DNA of 64,000 nucleotides, taken from Mixta theicola (GTDB lineage: Bacteria > Pseudomonadota > Gammaproteobacteria > Enterobacterales > Enterobacteriaceae). How positions within the stretch are numbered: position 1 is the stretch's first letter; every line of letters starts with the position of its first letter. The position numbers and the translations under genes are program-made. The notes under the pieces are model-generated. The model had not been told where the DNA came from and searched no databases. It worked only from the letters and a program-made list of their open reading frames with translations. This document shows, in pieces, positions 30,521 to 40,700 of the stretch. The DNA is taken from NCBI RefSeq assembly GCF_002895925.1, contig NZ_NWUO01000016.1, forward strand, positions 1-64,000, written 5' to 3'.

Positions 30521-31831
30521 TTATTCAACCTCCAGTACCATTGCCGCACCCAGACCGCCAGCCGCACAGGCGGTGACCAGACCCAGACCGCCGCCACGCC
30601 GCCGCAGCTCATTCAGCGTTTGGGTAATCATGCGCGCGCCGGTTGCGGCAAAAGGATGTCCATAGGCGATAGAGCCACCGAGAACGTTAAATTTTTCTTC
30701 GTCCACCTCTCCCAGCGCCTGGGGACGATTAAGCACCTCGCGGGCAAAGCGCTCGTCACGAAATACTTTCAGATTAGCCAGCGTTTGCGCGGCAAACGCC
30801 TCATGCATATCAATCAGCGTAAGATCGTTTAGCGTTGCGCCCGCGCGATCCAACGCCAGCGGCGAAGCGTAAGAAGGGCCCAGCAGCATATCCTGCCAGA
30901 CATCGGTAGCGGTAAAGGCGTAGCTGCGCAGATAACCCAGCGGCGTAATTCCCAGTTGGCGCGCCCGCGACTCGGTCATCAGGATAACTGCGGCAGCGCC
31001 GTCGGTAAGCGGCGTACTGTTGGCCGCCGTAACGCTGCCGTGTTGACGGTCAAAGGCGGGACGCAGCCGGGCGTAATCCTCAACGGCGCTGTTTTCACGC
31101 ACGTTATTATCCTGTTGAAGAGCCGTCCGCCAGGGCGGCACCCAGGTTGTCATCACTTCATCAGTTAACTTGCCTTCCCGCCAGGCCAGCGCCGCACGCT
31201 GATGGGAGCGATGCGCCAGCGCGTCCTGCTGTTCGCGACTGATAGCATGACTTTTTGCCATCTGTTCAGCGGTATCGCCCATACGCAGGCCGGTAGAATA
31301 TTCCGCCACCGCGGGCGGCACCGGCAACAGGTCACGCGGACGCAGCTGGCTGAACAGCTTAAGCTTGTTACTCAGGGTACGGGCTTTATTGAGATCGACC
31401 AGCGTTCTGCCCAGCTTTTTGCTGACGCCAATCGGTAAAACGGATGAGGAATCGGCGCCCCCGGCGATACCGGCGCTTACGCTGCCGGCCAGCAGGCTTT
31501 CCGCCAGGTTAGCCACCGCCTGAAAGCTGGTGGCGCAGGCACGGCTGACGCTGTAGGCATCGATTTGCACGTTAAGCCCGCTGCTTAAGACAATTTCCCG
31601 CGCAATATTGGGCGCTTCGGGCATCTGGATGACCTGCCCGAAAACCAGCTGCTCAATGATTTCCGCCGGGATTTCGCTACGGGCCATCAGTTCGCTGACC
31701 ACCATCCTGCCCAGCTCGACCGCCGGGATACCATGCAGCGCCGTTGCCTGGCGGGCAAAAGGGGTGCGAAGTCCGTGGGTAATGGCGATGCGATCGCCCT
31801 GACGCGTCAGCAAAGGAAGCGCTCTGCTCAT
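30521..31831 (-). CDS. fadI: 3-ketoacyl-CoA thiolase FadI
   Basis: FadI performs the thiolytic cleavage step of anaerobic beta-oxidation. It has 436 residues from ATG 31831 ([17 protein letters not shown]) behind an AGGTGA. The nucleophilic cysteine is in [17 protein letters not shown] (about 96), the histidine in [16 protein letters not shown] and the second cysteine in [15 protein letters not shown]. Forms a complex with FadJ. Confidence 0.96.
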   Translation of the reverse strand: MSRALPLLTRQGDRIAITHGLRTPFARQATALHGIPAVELGRMVVSELMARSEIPAEIIEQLVFGQVIQMPEAPNIAREIVLSSGLNVQIDAYSVSRACATSFQAVANLAESLLAGSVSAGIAGGADSSSVLPIGVSKKLGRTLVDLNKARTLSNKLKLFSQLRPRDLLPVPPAVAEYSTGLRMGDTAEQMAKSHAISREQQDALAHRSHQRAALAWREGKLTDEVMTTWVPPWRTALQQDNNVRENSAVEDYARLRPAFDRQHGSVTAANSTPLTDGAAAVILMTESRARQLGITPLGYLRSYAFTATDVWQDMLLGPSYASPLALDRAGATLNDLTLIDMHEAFAAQTLANLKVFRDERFAREVLNRPQALGEVDEEKFNVLGGSIAYGHPFAATGARMITQTLNELRRRGGGLGLVTACAAGGLGAAMVLEVE

Positions 31832-31870
31832 TATTCTCACCTGTTAACCGCGACCGCAGCATCATTGCCA

Positions 31871-31887
31871 AAGAGGTCAGACCTGCA
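31871..31887. promoter_or_regulatory. FadR operator upstream of fadIJ
   Basis: AAGAGGTCAGACCTGCA contains the full core GGTCNGACCTG of the FadR consensus, 40 bases upstream of fadI. Repression by FadR without long-chain acyl-CoA is expected. Confidence 0.75.
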
Positions 31888-32034
31888 CAGTGTAAGCGGT
31901 TTGTTAAAGGGTGCCAGTGGCGCGGCCAGAAAATGAGAGCAGCAACACAGTTGCCGAAAAGAAGAAATGGGAGCGGGAGCACAGCGTTTAGCCGGTAAAA
32001 ATCGGCGCCGTTTTCTCTGCGCCGACGGGCAGCC

Positions 32035-32331
32035 TTAGCGCAGGCCGAGCTGGAAAATCAGGGTTTCCGCCTGGCAGCTAAAGGTAAAATCCACATCCAG
32101 ACGCACGCCGTCAGGCTGATCAGTGAACGTTGGGGTTATGAGGCAGGGTTCAGATTCAACGCCGCGCGCTTTTTCAGTTAGCGAGGCCAGCATCGCTTCT
32201 GCCTGCTGACGGTTATCAAACAGACGTGACCAGGAGGCCGTGCAGTCGCTGTTATCCATTACGGTGCCGACATCAACGCAGCAGCAGGCCGCCGTTTCGT
32301 TAGCGCTACATTTATTTAAAGCATCACTCAT
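32035..32331 (-). CDS. yfcZ: YfcZ/YiiS family (DUF406) protein
   Basis: A 98-residue protein nearly the same as E. coli YfcZ: CCCVDVGTVMDNSDCTASWSR, LTEKARGVESEPC and a C-terminal QAETLIFQLGLR. It is cysteine-rich at the N-terminus. Function unknown. Located between fadI and fadL as in E. coli. Confidence 0.92.
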   Translation of the reverse strand: MSDALNKCSANETAACCCVDVGTVMDNSDCTASWSRLFDNRQQAEAMLASLTEKARGVESEPCLITPTFTDQPDGVRLDVDFTFSCQAETLIFQLGLR

Positions 32332-32551
32332 CGCTTTCTCCCACCAGGTTATTTATCCAGACAATATTAACTGCCCGCTATTTTACCTCGCCTTTTTATC
32401 CGCGCTAAATTATGTGAACGCAATCACGAATAATATTGATCTGGCGCAGGATTAAGCCGGGTTCTATTCAGGAAATCGGCGTTTTTTGTTAAGCGGATCT
32501 TATTTTATCGATCGCATTTGAAATATTTAAAAAACAATATTGCAACCTTCA

Positions 32552-32592
32552 CACAGGTCGGACCTATACTGTGCGCACTGGTCTGATTTGTT
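32552..32592. promoter_or_regulatory. Two FadR operators upstream of fadL
   Basis: Site one, CACAGGTCGGACCTATA (32552-32568), has the complete GGTCGGACC core. Site two, CACTGGTCTGATTTGTT (32576-32592), matches the left half and the TTGTT end. E. coli fadL also has two FadR operators near its promoter, so control is probably conserved. Confidence 0.75.
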
Positions 32593-32677
32593 CGTTGTAT
32601 TTCAGCCCCTACAATCCCCGGCTCCTTGTTACTTGACGTAACAGAATTTATAAAAATTACATAATGAGGTTGTGGTC

Positions 32678-34018
32678 ATGAACCATAAAAACCTGTGTGC
32701 AAAGTCAGCTTTGGCAGTTGCAGTGGCAATCGCTTCCTCAAATCTTTATGCAGCGGGCTTTCAGCTCAATGAATTCTCCTCGATTGGTTTGGGCCGTTCT
32801 TATTCTGGCGAGGGTGCCATGGGCGATACGGCAGCATCCGCCAGCCGTAACCCAGCGACGATGGCGTTAATGGATCGTCCGATGTTTTCTATCGGCGCCG
32901 TATTTATCGATCCCGACGTGAATATTGATGGCGACAGCGGTGCGGGTAATAGCCTGAAGGCTAATAATATCGCCCCAACGCAGTGGGTACCTGATGTTCA
33001 TTACGTGCAGCCTATTAACGATCAGTGGTGGGTGGGCGCTTCCGCAACCACTAATTACGGCCTGGCAACCGAATTTAATAATGACTATGCGGCTGGCGCT
33101 TTCGGCGGCAAAACCGATCTGCTGACCACTAACCTTAACCTCAGCACCGCCTGGCGCATGAATCAGCACTTCAGCTTCGGCGTCGGTTTCGATGCGGTGT
33201 ATGCCCGGGCGAAAATTGAACGCTATATGGGCGAATATGGCGGCCTGCTGCCTGCTGCCGGTCTGCCAGCCGCCGCTGCGGATACGCAGATTGCGCACCT
33301 GAAAGGCGATGAATGGGGCTACGGCTGGAACGCCGGTATTTTGTATGAAGTGGATGAAAACAACCGCTTCGGCCTGACCTACCGTTCCGAAGTGAAAATC
33401 GACTTTAACGGCGACTACAAAAGCTCGATTCCTGCCCAGTTAAATCCGGTTATTGGCGGACTGGGAATGGATCTGCCTTACGGCACCAGCGGCAATACTA
33501 TTCCGGGCGCGCTGACCCTGAACCTGCCGGAAATGTGGGAAATCTCAGGCTATCATAAAGTCGCTCCGCAGTGGGCGGTGCACTATAGCCTGGCCTACAC
33601 CAGCTGGAGCCAGTTCCAAGAGCTCAAAGCCACCGGCAACAACAGCCAGGAGCTGTTCTATAAGGATGAAAGCTATCGCGATGCCTACCGCATTGCGCTC
33701 GGCACCACTTACTTCTATGACGAACACTGGACCTTCCGCACCGGTATCGCCTTTGATGACAGCCCGGTTCCGGCCGACAAACGCTCCATCTCGATTCCGG
33801 ACCAGGATCGTCTGTGGCTAAGCGCCGGCGCGTCGTATGCCTTTAATGAAAACGCGTCGGTAGACGTTGGCGTTTCTTATATGCACGGCCAGAAAGTCAC
33901 GGTGCATGAGGGTATCGATCCGGTAGCCACCGCGCGCAACGGAACCGCTACGCCTTACGAGTTTGATTCAGAGGGCAAAGCCTGGCTGTACGGCGCCAGC
34001 TTTAACTACCGTTTCTGA
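32678..34018 (+). CDS. fadL: Long-chain fatty-acid outer-membrane transporter
   Basis: FadL is the outer-membrane beta-barrel channel for long-chain fatty acids. It has 446 residues from ATG 32678, 8 bases after GAGG; an in-frame GTG at 32672 sits too close to that site. The signal peptide ends near SNLYA, giving mature [19 protein letters not shown], with the N-terminal hatch containing ASRNPATMA. The C-terminus ends in FNYRF, a typical barrel-assembly signal ending in phenylalanine. Confidence 0.96.
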   Translation: MNHKNLCAKSALAVAVAIASSNLYAAGFQLNEFSSIGLGRSYSGEGAMGDTAASASRNPATMALMDRPMFSIGAVFIDPDVNIDGDSGAGNSLKANNIAPTQWVPDVHYVQPINDQWWVGASATTNYGLATEFNNDYAAGAFGGKTDLLTTNLNLSTAWRMNQHFSFGVGFDAVYARAKIERYMGEYGGLLPAAGLPAAAADTQIAHLKGDEWGYGWNAGILYEVDENNRFGLTYRSEVKIDFNGDYKSSIPAQLNPVIGGLGMDLPYGTSGNTIPGALTLNLPEMWEISGYHKVAPQWAVHYSLAYTSWSQFQELKATGNNSQELFYKDESYRDAYRIALGTTYFYDEHWTFRTGIAFDDSPVPADKRSISIPDQDRLWLSAGASYAFNENASVDVGVSYMHGQKVTVHEGIDPVATARNGTATPYEFDSEGKAWLYGASFNYRF

Positions 34019-34027
34019 TAGCCAGCT

Positions 34028-34053
34028 AAAGAGGCGGGAATATCCCGCCTTTA
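34028..34053. terminator. fadL terminator
   Basis: AAAGAGGCGGGA-ATA-TCCCGCCTTTA, with perfect GGCGGGA/TCCCGCC arms, 10 bases after the fadL stop. The same stem recurs at 34201-34228. Confidence 0.8.
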
Positions 34054-34060
34054 TGGCACC

Positions 34061-34181
34061 GAACTTAAGGCGCGGGGCGTCCGGGCAGAAGAGTAAAGCG
34101 TCCCGCGCCAGGGAAGGCGCGGGCCGAGCTGTCAGGAATGACGTTTTTTGCGTCTTTACGATCGGCCCGGACGCCCTGCGC
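34061..34181. repeat. 121-bp structured intergenic repeat, copy 2
   Basis: Second copy of the element at 22224-22344. The terminal stem is GCGCGGGGCGTCCGGGC (34070-34086) with GCCCGGACGCCCTGCGC (34165-34181): 17 pairs including one G-T. Two stem positions differ from copy 1 on both arms so that pairing is kept (A-T to C-G and A-T to G-C). The CCCGCGCC/GGCGCGGG hairpin, GTAAAG/CTTTAC stem and GTCA/TGAC hairpin are retained. It lies between convergent fadL and mlaA. Confidence 0.8.
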
Positions 34182-34200
34182 ATGCACCAACAGTGTTATA

Positions 34201-34228
34201 AAAAAGGCGGGAATATCCCGCCTTTTTT
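34201..34228. terminator. mlaA-side terminator
   Basis: AAAAAGGCGGGA-ATA-TCCCGCCTTTTTT, strong in both directions, 9 bases from the mlaA stop. Its stem-loop (GGCGGGAATATCCCGCC) is identical to the fadL terminator at 34028-34053. Confidence 0.9.
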
Positions 34229-34236
34229 CTGTGCCG

Positions 34237-34998
34237 TTACTCGGCGTCTATCTCATTCAGATCGCCCTGAATCGCCTGGGCGTTAGGGTTCTCCTCCGGC
34301 TTCAGCTTGCCGCCGTTGGCCAGGAAGTCATGACGCTGGAAGTAAGCGTTACGTATGAAGGCGTAAGGATCGCTGGTGTTACGCAAAATAGCATCGGAAT
34401 CCAGCAGCTGTGCTCGCGTTTCCACGCCTTCCAGTACCCATTTTCCGGCGGTCATCGGCCAGCTTAGCCAGCTCAGCACCGGATAAAACGTATCAAGATA
34501 GTCACCGCCATCCTCACGCGGCGTAACGCTGCCGTAGCCCGGCAGCACCACATAAGGACCATAGCCGACGCCCCAGTTGCCCAGCGTGCCGCCAAAGCGC
34601 GGCGGCTCTTCACGCGCCAGTTTATCGTTCGCCATGCCGGCGACGTCGATAAAACCACCCAGCCCCAGCACGGTATTCAGGAAGAAACGGTTAAAATGAA
34701 TCATGCCGCGATAGGGATCGCCGCGCAGGAATGAGTTCACCATAGCCGCCGGCTCATCCAGGTTGCCGAGGAAATTACTGATGCCGGTGCGCGCGGGAAC
34801 CGGCAAATAGTCGCGCCAGGCTACCGCTACCGGGCGCAGCACATAAGGATCCAGCACGTTGTAGTTGAAATCAAACATCGTGCGGTTAAAACCTTCCAGC
34901 GGATCGGAACGCCCCTGCGGTTCATCGCTATGTTGTGAACTGGCGCAGCCTGCTAACAAAATGCTTGCCAGCGCCAACCCCGACAGGCGGTAGTTCAT
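34237..34998 (-). CDS. mlaA: Outer-membrane lipid asymmetry lipoprotein MlaA
   Basis: MlaA (VacJ) removes mislocalised phospholipids from the outer leaflet and passes them to MlaC. It has 253 residues with a lipoprotein signal whose lipobox is LLAGC (Cys18). The MlaA domain shows DPLEGFNRTMFDFNYNVLD, FLRGDPYRGMIHFNRFFLNT and VGYGPYVVLPGYGSVTPREDGG. Located 34 bases downstream of the ccm operon and convergent with fadL. Confidence 0.95.
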   Translation of the reverse strand: MNYRLSGLALASILLAGCASSQHSDEPQGRSDPLEGFNRTMFDFNYNVLDPYVLRPVAVAWRDYLPVPARTGISNFLGNLDEPAAMVNSFLRGDPYRGMIHFNRFFLNTVLGLGGFIDVAGMANDKLAREEPPRFGGTLGNWGVGYGPYVVLPGYGSVTPREDGGDYLDTFYPVLSWLSWPMTAGKWVLEGVETRAQLLDSDAILRNTSDPYAFIRNAYFQRHDFLANGGKLKPEENPNAQAIQGDLNEIDAE

Positions 34999-35032
34999 AA
35001 TTTTCTCCCTGTATAATTAATGGCTTACCGCT

Positions 35033-36247
35033 TCAGGGCTGCTGTTGATTAATTTCAACAGTAAGATGCTGATGACCATCAAAAGGCGTTAACGCACTCT
35101 CGCCGAACCAGTCGCCGGACCGGGGAGTTGCGCTGCCGTCACGCGCAATGCGCACGCGAACTTTAACCTGATGCTGCGCCGAAAGCAGACGATCCGGCAT
35201 CATGGCATTGCTGTCATCCAGCGTCAGCGATAGCGGAAAATGACTCAGCGGCAGTTTCTTCACTGCCACCGGAACCGGTGAAACACCATCGGAAACAGAA
35301 ATATACATGACTCCGTCCGGCGGTAACATTTTTTCTACAGGCGCCGCCAGCGTTATGCTGAGGGACAGCTGGCTGCTTTGCAGCCCGGCGGCGGTTTTCG
35401 CCTGCTGAATGCTGCGCTGCACCTGCGCTATCCGCGGGTCGTTTGTCGGCAGCTGCGTTAGCATGGTTTGCCAGGCTTCAATCGCCCGCGGGTACTGTTG
35501 CTGCTCAAAAGCATTAAAGGCGACCAGGCTCAGCAGACGCAGATTCGCTGGATCGTGCCGTTGCATGGCGTTCAGCATCGCCTGCGCTTCACGGTTATCC
35601 TGCGGATCGCTGGAGCGGGTCAGCACTTCAGCATAGCTGAGTTTTATCTCTTCGTTATCCGGCGCCAGCTGCAACGCGCGCTGAAACGCCTCAATGGCGG
35701 TATCGCGGTTATTCAATACCATGCCGATACGCCCAAGGATCAGCCAGTCATGCAGCTGACTGCCATCCTGCTGAAGCGCCGTGCGTAGCCCCAGTCCCAG
35801 GCGCGCCAGCTCCTCCAGCGTCAGCGGCTTCGCCTGCGGGTCCAGCAGACGCGCGCGCAGCGTGGGATAATCATCCTGCACCTGCTGCCAGGCGATCAGG
35901 CCCGGCAGACCGCCGGTTTTCAGGTAACAGCCCAGGCTGATAGCCACCAGCAACAGCGCGCCAGGCAGCAGCGCCCAGCGGCTTAACGGACGCGCCGGCG
36001 TTGGCGAGGAGGAAGTGGGAATATCGGTCAGCAGGGTTTGCTGCAGCTCCTGTACCATCGGCTGACGAGCGGCAATAACGCCCTGCGCCTCATCCTGATC
36101 CAGCTCGTTTAACCGCTGCCGGTAAAAAATTTTATTTAACGTATCCCGATCGACAGGCGACTGGCGGTCGCTGCGCCAGCCCGCCGTTAACAGTAACAAC
36201 AGTGCGGCCAGCAGCAGACCGGTAAGCGTTATCCAAAAAAGAGTCAT
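35033..36247 (-). CDS. ccmI: Cytochrome c biogenesis protein CcmI
   Basis: CcmI holds apocytochrome c for haem ligation with CcmF/CcmH. It has 404 residues. Two N-terminal membrane helices (about 4-24 and 92-112) flank a cytoplasmic loop with the conserved IFYRQRLNELDQDEAQGVI. A periplasmic TPR part (about 150-290, DTAIEAFQRALQLAPDNEE) and a C-terminal beta-rich domain follow. In E. coli K-12 the CcmI part is fused to CcmH; here the two are separate and overlap by 4 bases. Confidence 0.92.
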   Translation of the reverse strand: MTLFWITLTGLLLAALLLLLTAGWRSDRQSPVDRDTLNKIFYRQRLNELDQDEAQGVIAARQPMVQELQQTLLTDIPTSSSPTPARPLSRWALLPGALLLVAISLGCYLKTGGLPGLIAWQQVQDDYPTLRARLLDPQAKPLTLEELARLGLGLRTALQQDGSQLHDWLILGRIGMVLNNRDTAIEAFQRALQLAPDNEEIKLSYAEVLTRSSDPQDNREAQAMLNAMQRHDPANLRLLSLVAFNAFEQQQYPRAIEAWQTMLTQLPTNDPRIAQVQRSIQQAKTAAGLQSSQLSLSITLAAPVEKMLPPDGVMYISVSDGVSPVPVAVKKLPLSHFPLSLTLDDSNAMMPDRLLSAQHQVKVRVRIARDGSATPRSGDWFGESALTPFDGHQHLTVEINQQQP

Positions 36248-36705
36248 GACGATTTCCTGTCATCTTTCAGCAGCGCGTCGAGGCGCTGTTGCTCATCCGC
36301 ATCCAGCCGCTCGACGGCGACCGGCTGACGGCGGCTGCGTAAAAAAATCACCAGCGCCCCCGCGATAATAAACAGCAGCGGACCCGCCCACAGGATCAGC
36401 GTTGACGGCGTAACCGGCGGCTGATAGGTGACGAAATTGCCGTAGCGGTCGATCATATATTGCGTAATCTGATCTTCGTCCTGTCCCTGCTTCAGCAGCT
36501 GATAAACCTTCAGGCGCATATCCGCCGCGATCATCGCATTAGAGTCGGCAATGCTGTTATTTTGACATTTCGGGCAGCGCAGCGAGGCGGTTAGCTCGCG
36601 GTACTGCTGCTCCTGAGCGGCAGAATCAAATTGCCAGGTTTCGATCGCCGCCAGCGCGCTCAGGCTGAATAACAGCCCCGCCAGCAACATTATCAGCTGC
36701 TTCAT
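36244..36705 (-). CDS. ccmH: Cytochrome c maturation thiol-reductant CcmH
   Basis: A 153-residue protein with a signal peptide and one C-terminal membrane helix (LILWAGPLLFIIAGALVIFL). The redox motif LRCPKCQNNSIADSNA near residue 41 reduces or handles the apocytochrome CXXCH. Overlaps ccmG and ccmI by 4 bases each. Confidence 0.94.
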   Translation of the reverse strand: MKQLIMLLAGLLFSLSALAAIETWQFDSAAQEQQYRELTASLRCPKCQNNSIADSNAMIAADMRLKVYQLLKQGQDEDQITQYMIDRYGNFVTYQPPVTPSTLILWAGPLLFIIAGALVIFLRSRRQPVAVERLDADEQQRLDALLKDDRKSS

Positions 36706-37259
36706 TGTGCCGCCTCCCTGCTATATTTTTGCCACAGCGGCGCAACTTCCCGCTGCCAGACCTGCGCGTTAAGATCGCCCGCATGGCGATAACGAATAAT
36801 CCCCTGCCCGTCGATCAGAAACGTTTCCGGCGCGCCATAAACCCCCAGATCCAGCCCAAGCATGCCGCTGCCGTCATACAGACTAAGCGCGTAAGGGTTT
36901 CCCAGGGTGTTTAGCCAGCTCACCGCTTTTGCGCGATCGTCCTTATAATTCAGCCCGACCACGCGCACGCCCTGCTCCGCCAGCCGGTTCAGGTACTGAT
37001 GCTCGGCGCGACAGGTGGGACACCAGGTCGCCCAGACGTTCAGCAGCAGCGGCTTGCCATCCGCCAGCGCCGCCTGATCGTAAACCTTACCCGGACTCTC
37101 AAGCGACTCCAGCTTAAACAGCGGCACCGGCTTACCGATCAACGCCGATTCCAGCCGCGTCGGATCGTCACCGCCGGCGTTGCGCGTCAGCTGCCACATC
37201 AGCGCCAGCGCCAGCAGCAAAAACAGGATCAGCGGAATATAAAAAATTTTCTTGTTCAT
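36702..37259 (-). CDS. dsbE: Thiol:disulfide interchange protein CcmG/DsbE
   Basis: A membrane-anchored periplasmic thioredoxin of 185 residues. It has an N-terminal helix (about 5-22) and the active site NVWATWCPTCRAEH near 80. It delivers reductant from DsbD to CcmH/apocytochrome c. Overlaps ccmF and ccmH by 4 bases each. Confidence 0.95.
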   Translation of the reverse strand: MNKKIFYIPLILFLLLALALMWQLTRNAGGDDPTRLESALIGKPVPLFKLESLESPGKVYDQAALADGKPLLLNVWATWCPTCRAEHQYLNRLAEQGVRVVGLNYKDDRAKAVSWLNTLGNPYALSLYDGSGMLGLDLGVYGAPETFLIDGQGIIRYRHAGDLNAQVWQREVAPLWQKYSREAAQ

Positions 37260-39211
37260 ATCAGCTCCCGTTGCGCTTTTTTACGGCTGCGATAACGCGG
37301 ATCGAGCAGACAAAGCAGGCCGCCGAAGGCCATAAACAGGCCGCCGTACCATATCCAGCGCACAAAAGGTTTGTAATAAATACGTACTGCCCAGGAGCCG
37401 TCGTCCAGTTCCTCGCCGAGCGCGGCGTACAGATCGCGCGTCAGGCCGCCATCGATCGCCGCCTCGGTCATCATACTGCGCGCCACGCTGTAGTAGCGCT
37501 TTTCCGCCCGCAGCGTCGCTTCCGGCCTGCCGTCACGCGTGACATCGATAATCGCCGCGCCGCCGCTGTAGTTAGGGCCGTTCAGTTCACGCACGTCGCG
37601 AAAGACGAAGTGATAATGATGAATATCAGCGCTGTCGCCCGCTTTCATGCGCACGTCGCGCTCAACGCTGTAATTCTGGCTAAAGGCAATGCCGATCACC
37701 GTAACCGCGACGCCCAAATGCCCCAGCACCATGCCCCAGTGGCTACGGGAGAGATGCCTGAGGCCACGCAGCAGGCTATGGCGATGCGTGGCGCGCTCAT
37801 GCAGCTCCAGCAGCGTTAAAATAATCACCCACAGCGCCATCATCAGCCCGACCACCGTCATCGCCTCGATGCGATCCTGCATCAGCCACGGCAGGATTAT
37901 CGACAGCAGCAGCGTTGCCAACAGCGCCAGCGCCAGCCGCTTCCAGAGCTTTTGCGGTTCATCGCGTCGCCAGCGCACCAGTGGGCCGATGCCCAGCAGC
38001 AGCGCAAAGGGCGCCATCAGCCAGGTAAACATAGTATTAAAAAAGGGTTCGCCGATAGAGATGGTGCCCAGCCCCAGCTGTTTATGCACCAGCGGCAGCA
38101 GCGTTCCCAACAGCACCACCAGCATTCCGGCAATCAACAGCACGTTGTTGCCCAGCAGGAAAGATTCACGCGACCAGAAGTCGTTTTGTACCCGGCTGCG
38201 CACCCGCCCGCCTTTAACCGCATACAGCAACAGCGAGCTGCCGATAACGATCACCAGGAAAGCGAGGATAAACATGCCGCGCGCCGGATCGGAGGCAAAA
38301 GCATGCACCGAAACCAGCACGCCGGAGCGCACCAGAAACGTGCCCAACAGGCTGAGGGAAAAGGCGGCAATCGCCAGCAGTACGGTCCAGGCTTTAAAGG
38401 CGCCGCGCTTTTCCGTTACCGCCAGCGAGTGAATCAACGCCGTACCAGCCAGCCACGGCATAAAGGAGGCGTTTTCAACCGGATCCCAAAACCACCAGCC
38501 GCCCCAACCCAGCTCGTAATAAGCCCAGGCGGAGCCCAATACGATGCCAATGGTCAGGAACAGCCACGCGGCTAACGTCCACGGTCGCGACCAGCGCGCC
38601 CAGGCTGTATCCAGTCGGCCAGCCATCAGCGAAGCGATAGCAAAAGCAAAGGCGACGGAAAAACCGACGTAGCCCATATAGAGCAGCGGCGGATGGAAAA
38701 TCAGTCCAATGTCCTGCAGCATCGGATTCAGATCGTGGCCGTCAATGGGATAATCCGGCAGCGTACGGGCAAAGGGGTTGGAAGTGAAAATGATAAACAG
38801 CAGAAAGCCGAAGTTAATCATACCCATAACCGCCAGCACGCGCGCTATCGCATCCTGCGGCATACCACGGCTAAAAATTGCCACCGCCAGCGTCCAGCCG
38901 CTGAGCATCAATACCCATAACAGCAGCGATCCCTCATGCGCTCCCCAGGTGGCGGCGATGCGGTAATAAAGCGGCAGCTGGCTGTTAGAGTTGCTGACGA
39001 CGTAGGCCACGGTAAAGTCGTTAACGATAAAGGCATTCACCAGCAGCAAAAAGCTGCCCGCCACGCAGAAGAACAAGCCAAAGGCGAGCGGTCGCGCCAG
39101 TCCCATTAGCCTGCCATCCTGACGCGCTGCGCCCCACAGTGGATAGAGGCTCAGCAGCAGCGCCAGCGCCAGACCAAGGCAGAGCAGAAAGTGGCCTATT
39201 TCCGGCATCAT
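37256..39211 (-). CDS. ccmF: Haem lyase subunit CcmF
   Basis: CcmF joins haem from holo-CcmE to apocytochrome c. It has 651 residues with about 15 hydrophobic helices. The periplasmic tryptophan-rich haem-handling motif [19 protein letters not shown] lies near 235. The large periplasmic loop near the C-terminus precedes the last helix. Overlaps ccmE and ccmG by 4 bases each. Confidence 0.96.
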   Translation of the reverse strand: MMPEIGHFLLCLGLALALLLSLYPLWGAARQDGRLMGLARPLAFGLFFCVAGSFLLLVNAFIVNDFTVAYVVSNSNSQLPLYYRIAATWGAHEGSLLLWVLMLSGWTLAVAIFSRGMPQDAIARVLAVMGMINFGFLLFIIFTSNPFARTLPDYPIDGHDLNPMLQDIGLIFHPPLLYMGYVGFSVAFAFAIASLMAGRLDTAWARWSRPWTLAAWLFLTIGIVLGSAWAYYELGWGGWWFWDPVENASFMPWLAGTALIHSLAVTEKRGAFKAWTVLLAIAAFSLSLLGTFLVRSGVLVSVHAFASDPARGMFILAFLVIVIGSSLLLYAVKGGRVRSRVQNDFWSRESFLLGNNVLLIAGMLVVLLGTLLPLVHKQLGLGTISIGEPFFNTMFTWLMAPFALLLGIGPLVRWRRDEPQKLWKRLALALLATLLLSIILPWLMQDRIEAMTVVGLMMALWVIILTLLELHERATHRHSLLRGLRHLSRSHWGMVLGHLGVAVTVIGIAFSQNYSVERDVRMKAGDSADIHHYHFVFRDVRELNGPNYSGGAAIIDVTRDGRPEATLRAEKRYYSVARSMMTEAAIDGGLTRDLYAALGEELDDGSWAVRIYYKPFVRWIWYGGLFMAFGGLLCLLDPRYRSRKKAQRELI

Positions 39212-39690
39212 GAGCGATCACCCTGCGGCAGCGCTGCCGCTGTTCCCTGATGGTTTTTGTTCATCGCATCGGTGATTTCCGGCGGGGTATATTTTTCGTC
39301 GTGCTTCGCCAGCACTTCTTTCGCCTGAATCAGGTTGCCCGCCTGCAGTTCGCCCTGCGCCACCACGCCCTGCCCTTCCCGGAACAGATCGGGCAGGATA
39401 CCTTCATAGCTGACGTTAACCACGCCCTTTGCGTCATACAGTTTGAAAGAGACGCGCAGCGTTTTTTCATCTCGCTTAACGCTGCCGGGCATGACCATTC
39501 CGCCAACGCGCAGCCGCTGGCCAGCTTCCGGCAGAGTATGCGCTTCGCCCTTGCCATACAGAATTTCGCTGGGGGTATAAAACAGATCGATATTAGAGCG
39601 CAGCGCATACATGACTAATGCTGTTGCCAGGCTCAGGCCAACCAGAATCGCCACGACGACATAGAGGCGGTTTTTACGACGGGTATTCAC
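39208..39690 (-). CDS. ccmE: Haem chaperone CcmE
   Basis: CcmE binds haem covalently in the periplasm. It has 160 residues, with an N-terminal anchor helix (about 9-29) and a beta-barrel OB fold. The haem-attaching histidine is in [13 protein letters not shown] (near 130), with the conserved tyrosine four residues later. Ends by overlapping ccmF. Confidence 0.95.
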   Translation of the reverse strand: MNTRRKNRLYVVVAILVGLSLATALVMYALRSNIDLFYTPSEILYGKGEAHTLPEAGQRLRVGGMVMPGSVKRDEKTLRVSFKLYDAKGVVNVSYEGILPDLFREGQGVVAQGELQAGNLIQAKEVLAKHDEKYTPPEITDAMNKNHQGTAAALPQGDRS

Positions 39691-39691
39691 A

Positions 39692-39919
39692 TTACTCTCC
39701 TGCCGCTTCGCTGGCGGCCTGTTTCATTTTTGCCGCCCTGATGCGACGTTCACGCGCCTGATACTGTTGGACGCTTTTTAACAGCTGGCGGCGCTGCCAT
39801 AAGATATGCCCCACCAGCGCCGCCAGCGACAGTAGCGTAAAGCTCACCGCCAGCCAGACATAAAAGCCGTAGCCGCCCATGGCCAGAAAATCGTGCCAGG
39901 TAGAAAATGCAGGCGTCAT
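39692..39919 (-). CDS. ccmD: Haem exporter accessory protein CcmD
   Basis: A 75-residue membrane protein with one helix (about 18-38, [21 protein letters not shown]) and a basic C-terminal tail ([14 protein letters not shown]). CcmD helps release holo-CcmE from the CcmABC complex. Overlaps ccmC by 4 bases. Confidence 0.93.
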   Translation of the reverse strand: MTPAFSTWHDFLAMGGYGFYVWLAVSFTLLSLAALVGHILWQRRQLLKSVQQYQARERRIRAAKMKQAASEAAGE

Positions 39920-40659
39920 GCGGAACGTCCTCCTTTATTCACCAGTGCGGCGACCCAGGGACGATGACGTTCGCTCAATAAGATCAAATTGCGCAGCCGC
40001 ATCAGCGTCAGGGTAATAAACAACAACAGATAACCGATAATCGACCAGCGCAGCGGTACGCGCATCTCTGGCGCAATCGCCTGCTGTAACATGCCGGACG
40101 ATCCCTGGTGCAGGGTATTCCACCACTGCACGGAGAAATGAATGATGGGGATATTCACCACGCCCACCAGGATTAAAATACTGGCGGCGCGCCCGGCGAG
40201 ACGTCGGTCATCAAAGGCGTTGTACAGGGCGATAACGCCCATATAGAGGAACAGCAGCACCAGCTCCGAGGTTAACCGCGCGTCCCAGATCCACCAGGTG
40301 CCCCACATCGGTTTACCCCAGGCCGATCCGGTGATCAGGGCAATAAAGGTGAAGATAGCGCCAACCGGCGCCATCGCGGCCGCGGCTAAATCAGCCATTT
40401 TCATCTGCCACACCAGGCCGGTAAAAGCGGCGACGGCCATTGCGCTGTAGATGCCCATCGACCAGATTGCGGCCGGCACGTGGATATAGATGATGCGATA
40501 GCTCTCTCCCTGCTGATAATCTGCCGGCGCGAAACCAAATCCCCAGCTCCAGCCGATAAACAGCGCCACGGTCGCCAGCAGCGCAAAACCCGGCACCAGG
40601 CGACCACTAAACTGATAAAGCCGTTCAGGCTTCGCCAGCTGATGTATCCATTTCCACAT
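39916..40659 (-). CDS. ccmC: Haem-handling protein CcmC
   Basis: A 247-residue membrane protein with about six helices and the WWD motif GKPMWGTWWIWDARLTSE near 125, where haem is presented to CcmE. Overlaps ccmD. Confidence 0.95.
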   Translation of the reverse strand: MWKWIHQLAKPERLYQFSGRLVPGFALLATVALFIGWSWGFGFAPADYQQGESYRIIYIHVPAAIWSMGIYSAMAVAAFTGLVWQMKMADLAAAAMAPVGAIFTFIALITGSAWGKPMWGTWWIWDARLTSELVLLFLYMGVIALYNAFDDRRLAGRAASILILVGVVNIPIIHFSVQWWNTLHQGSSGMLQQAIAPEMRVPLRWSIIGYLLLFITLTLMRLRNLILLSERHRPWVAALVNKGGRSA

Positions 40660-40700
40660 TGTTATTGCTCACGGTAAAAATATAAATCGATAGCCATGTC

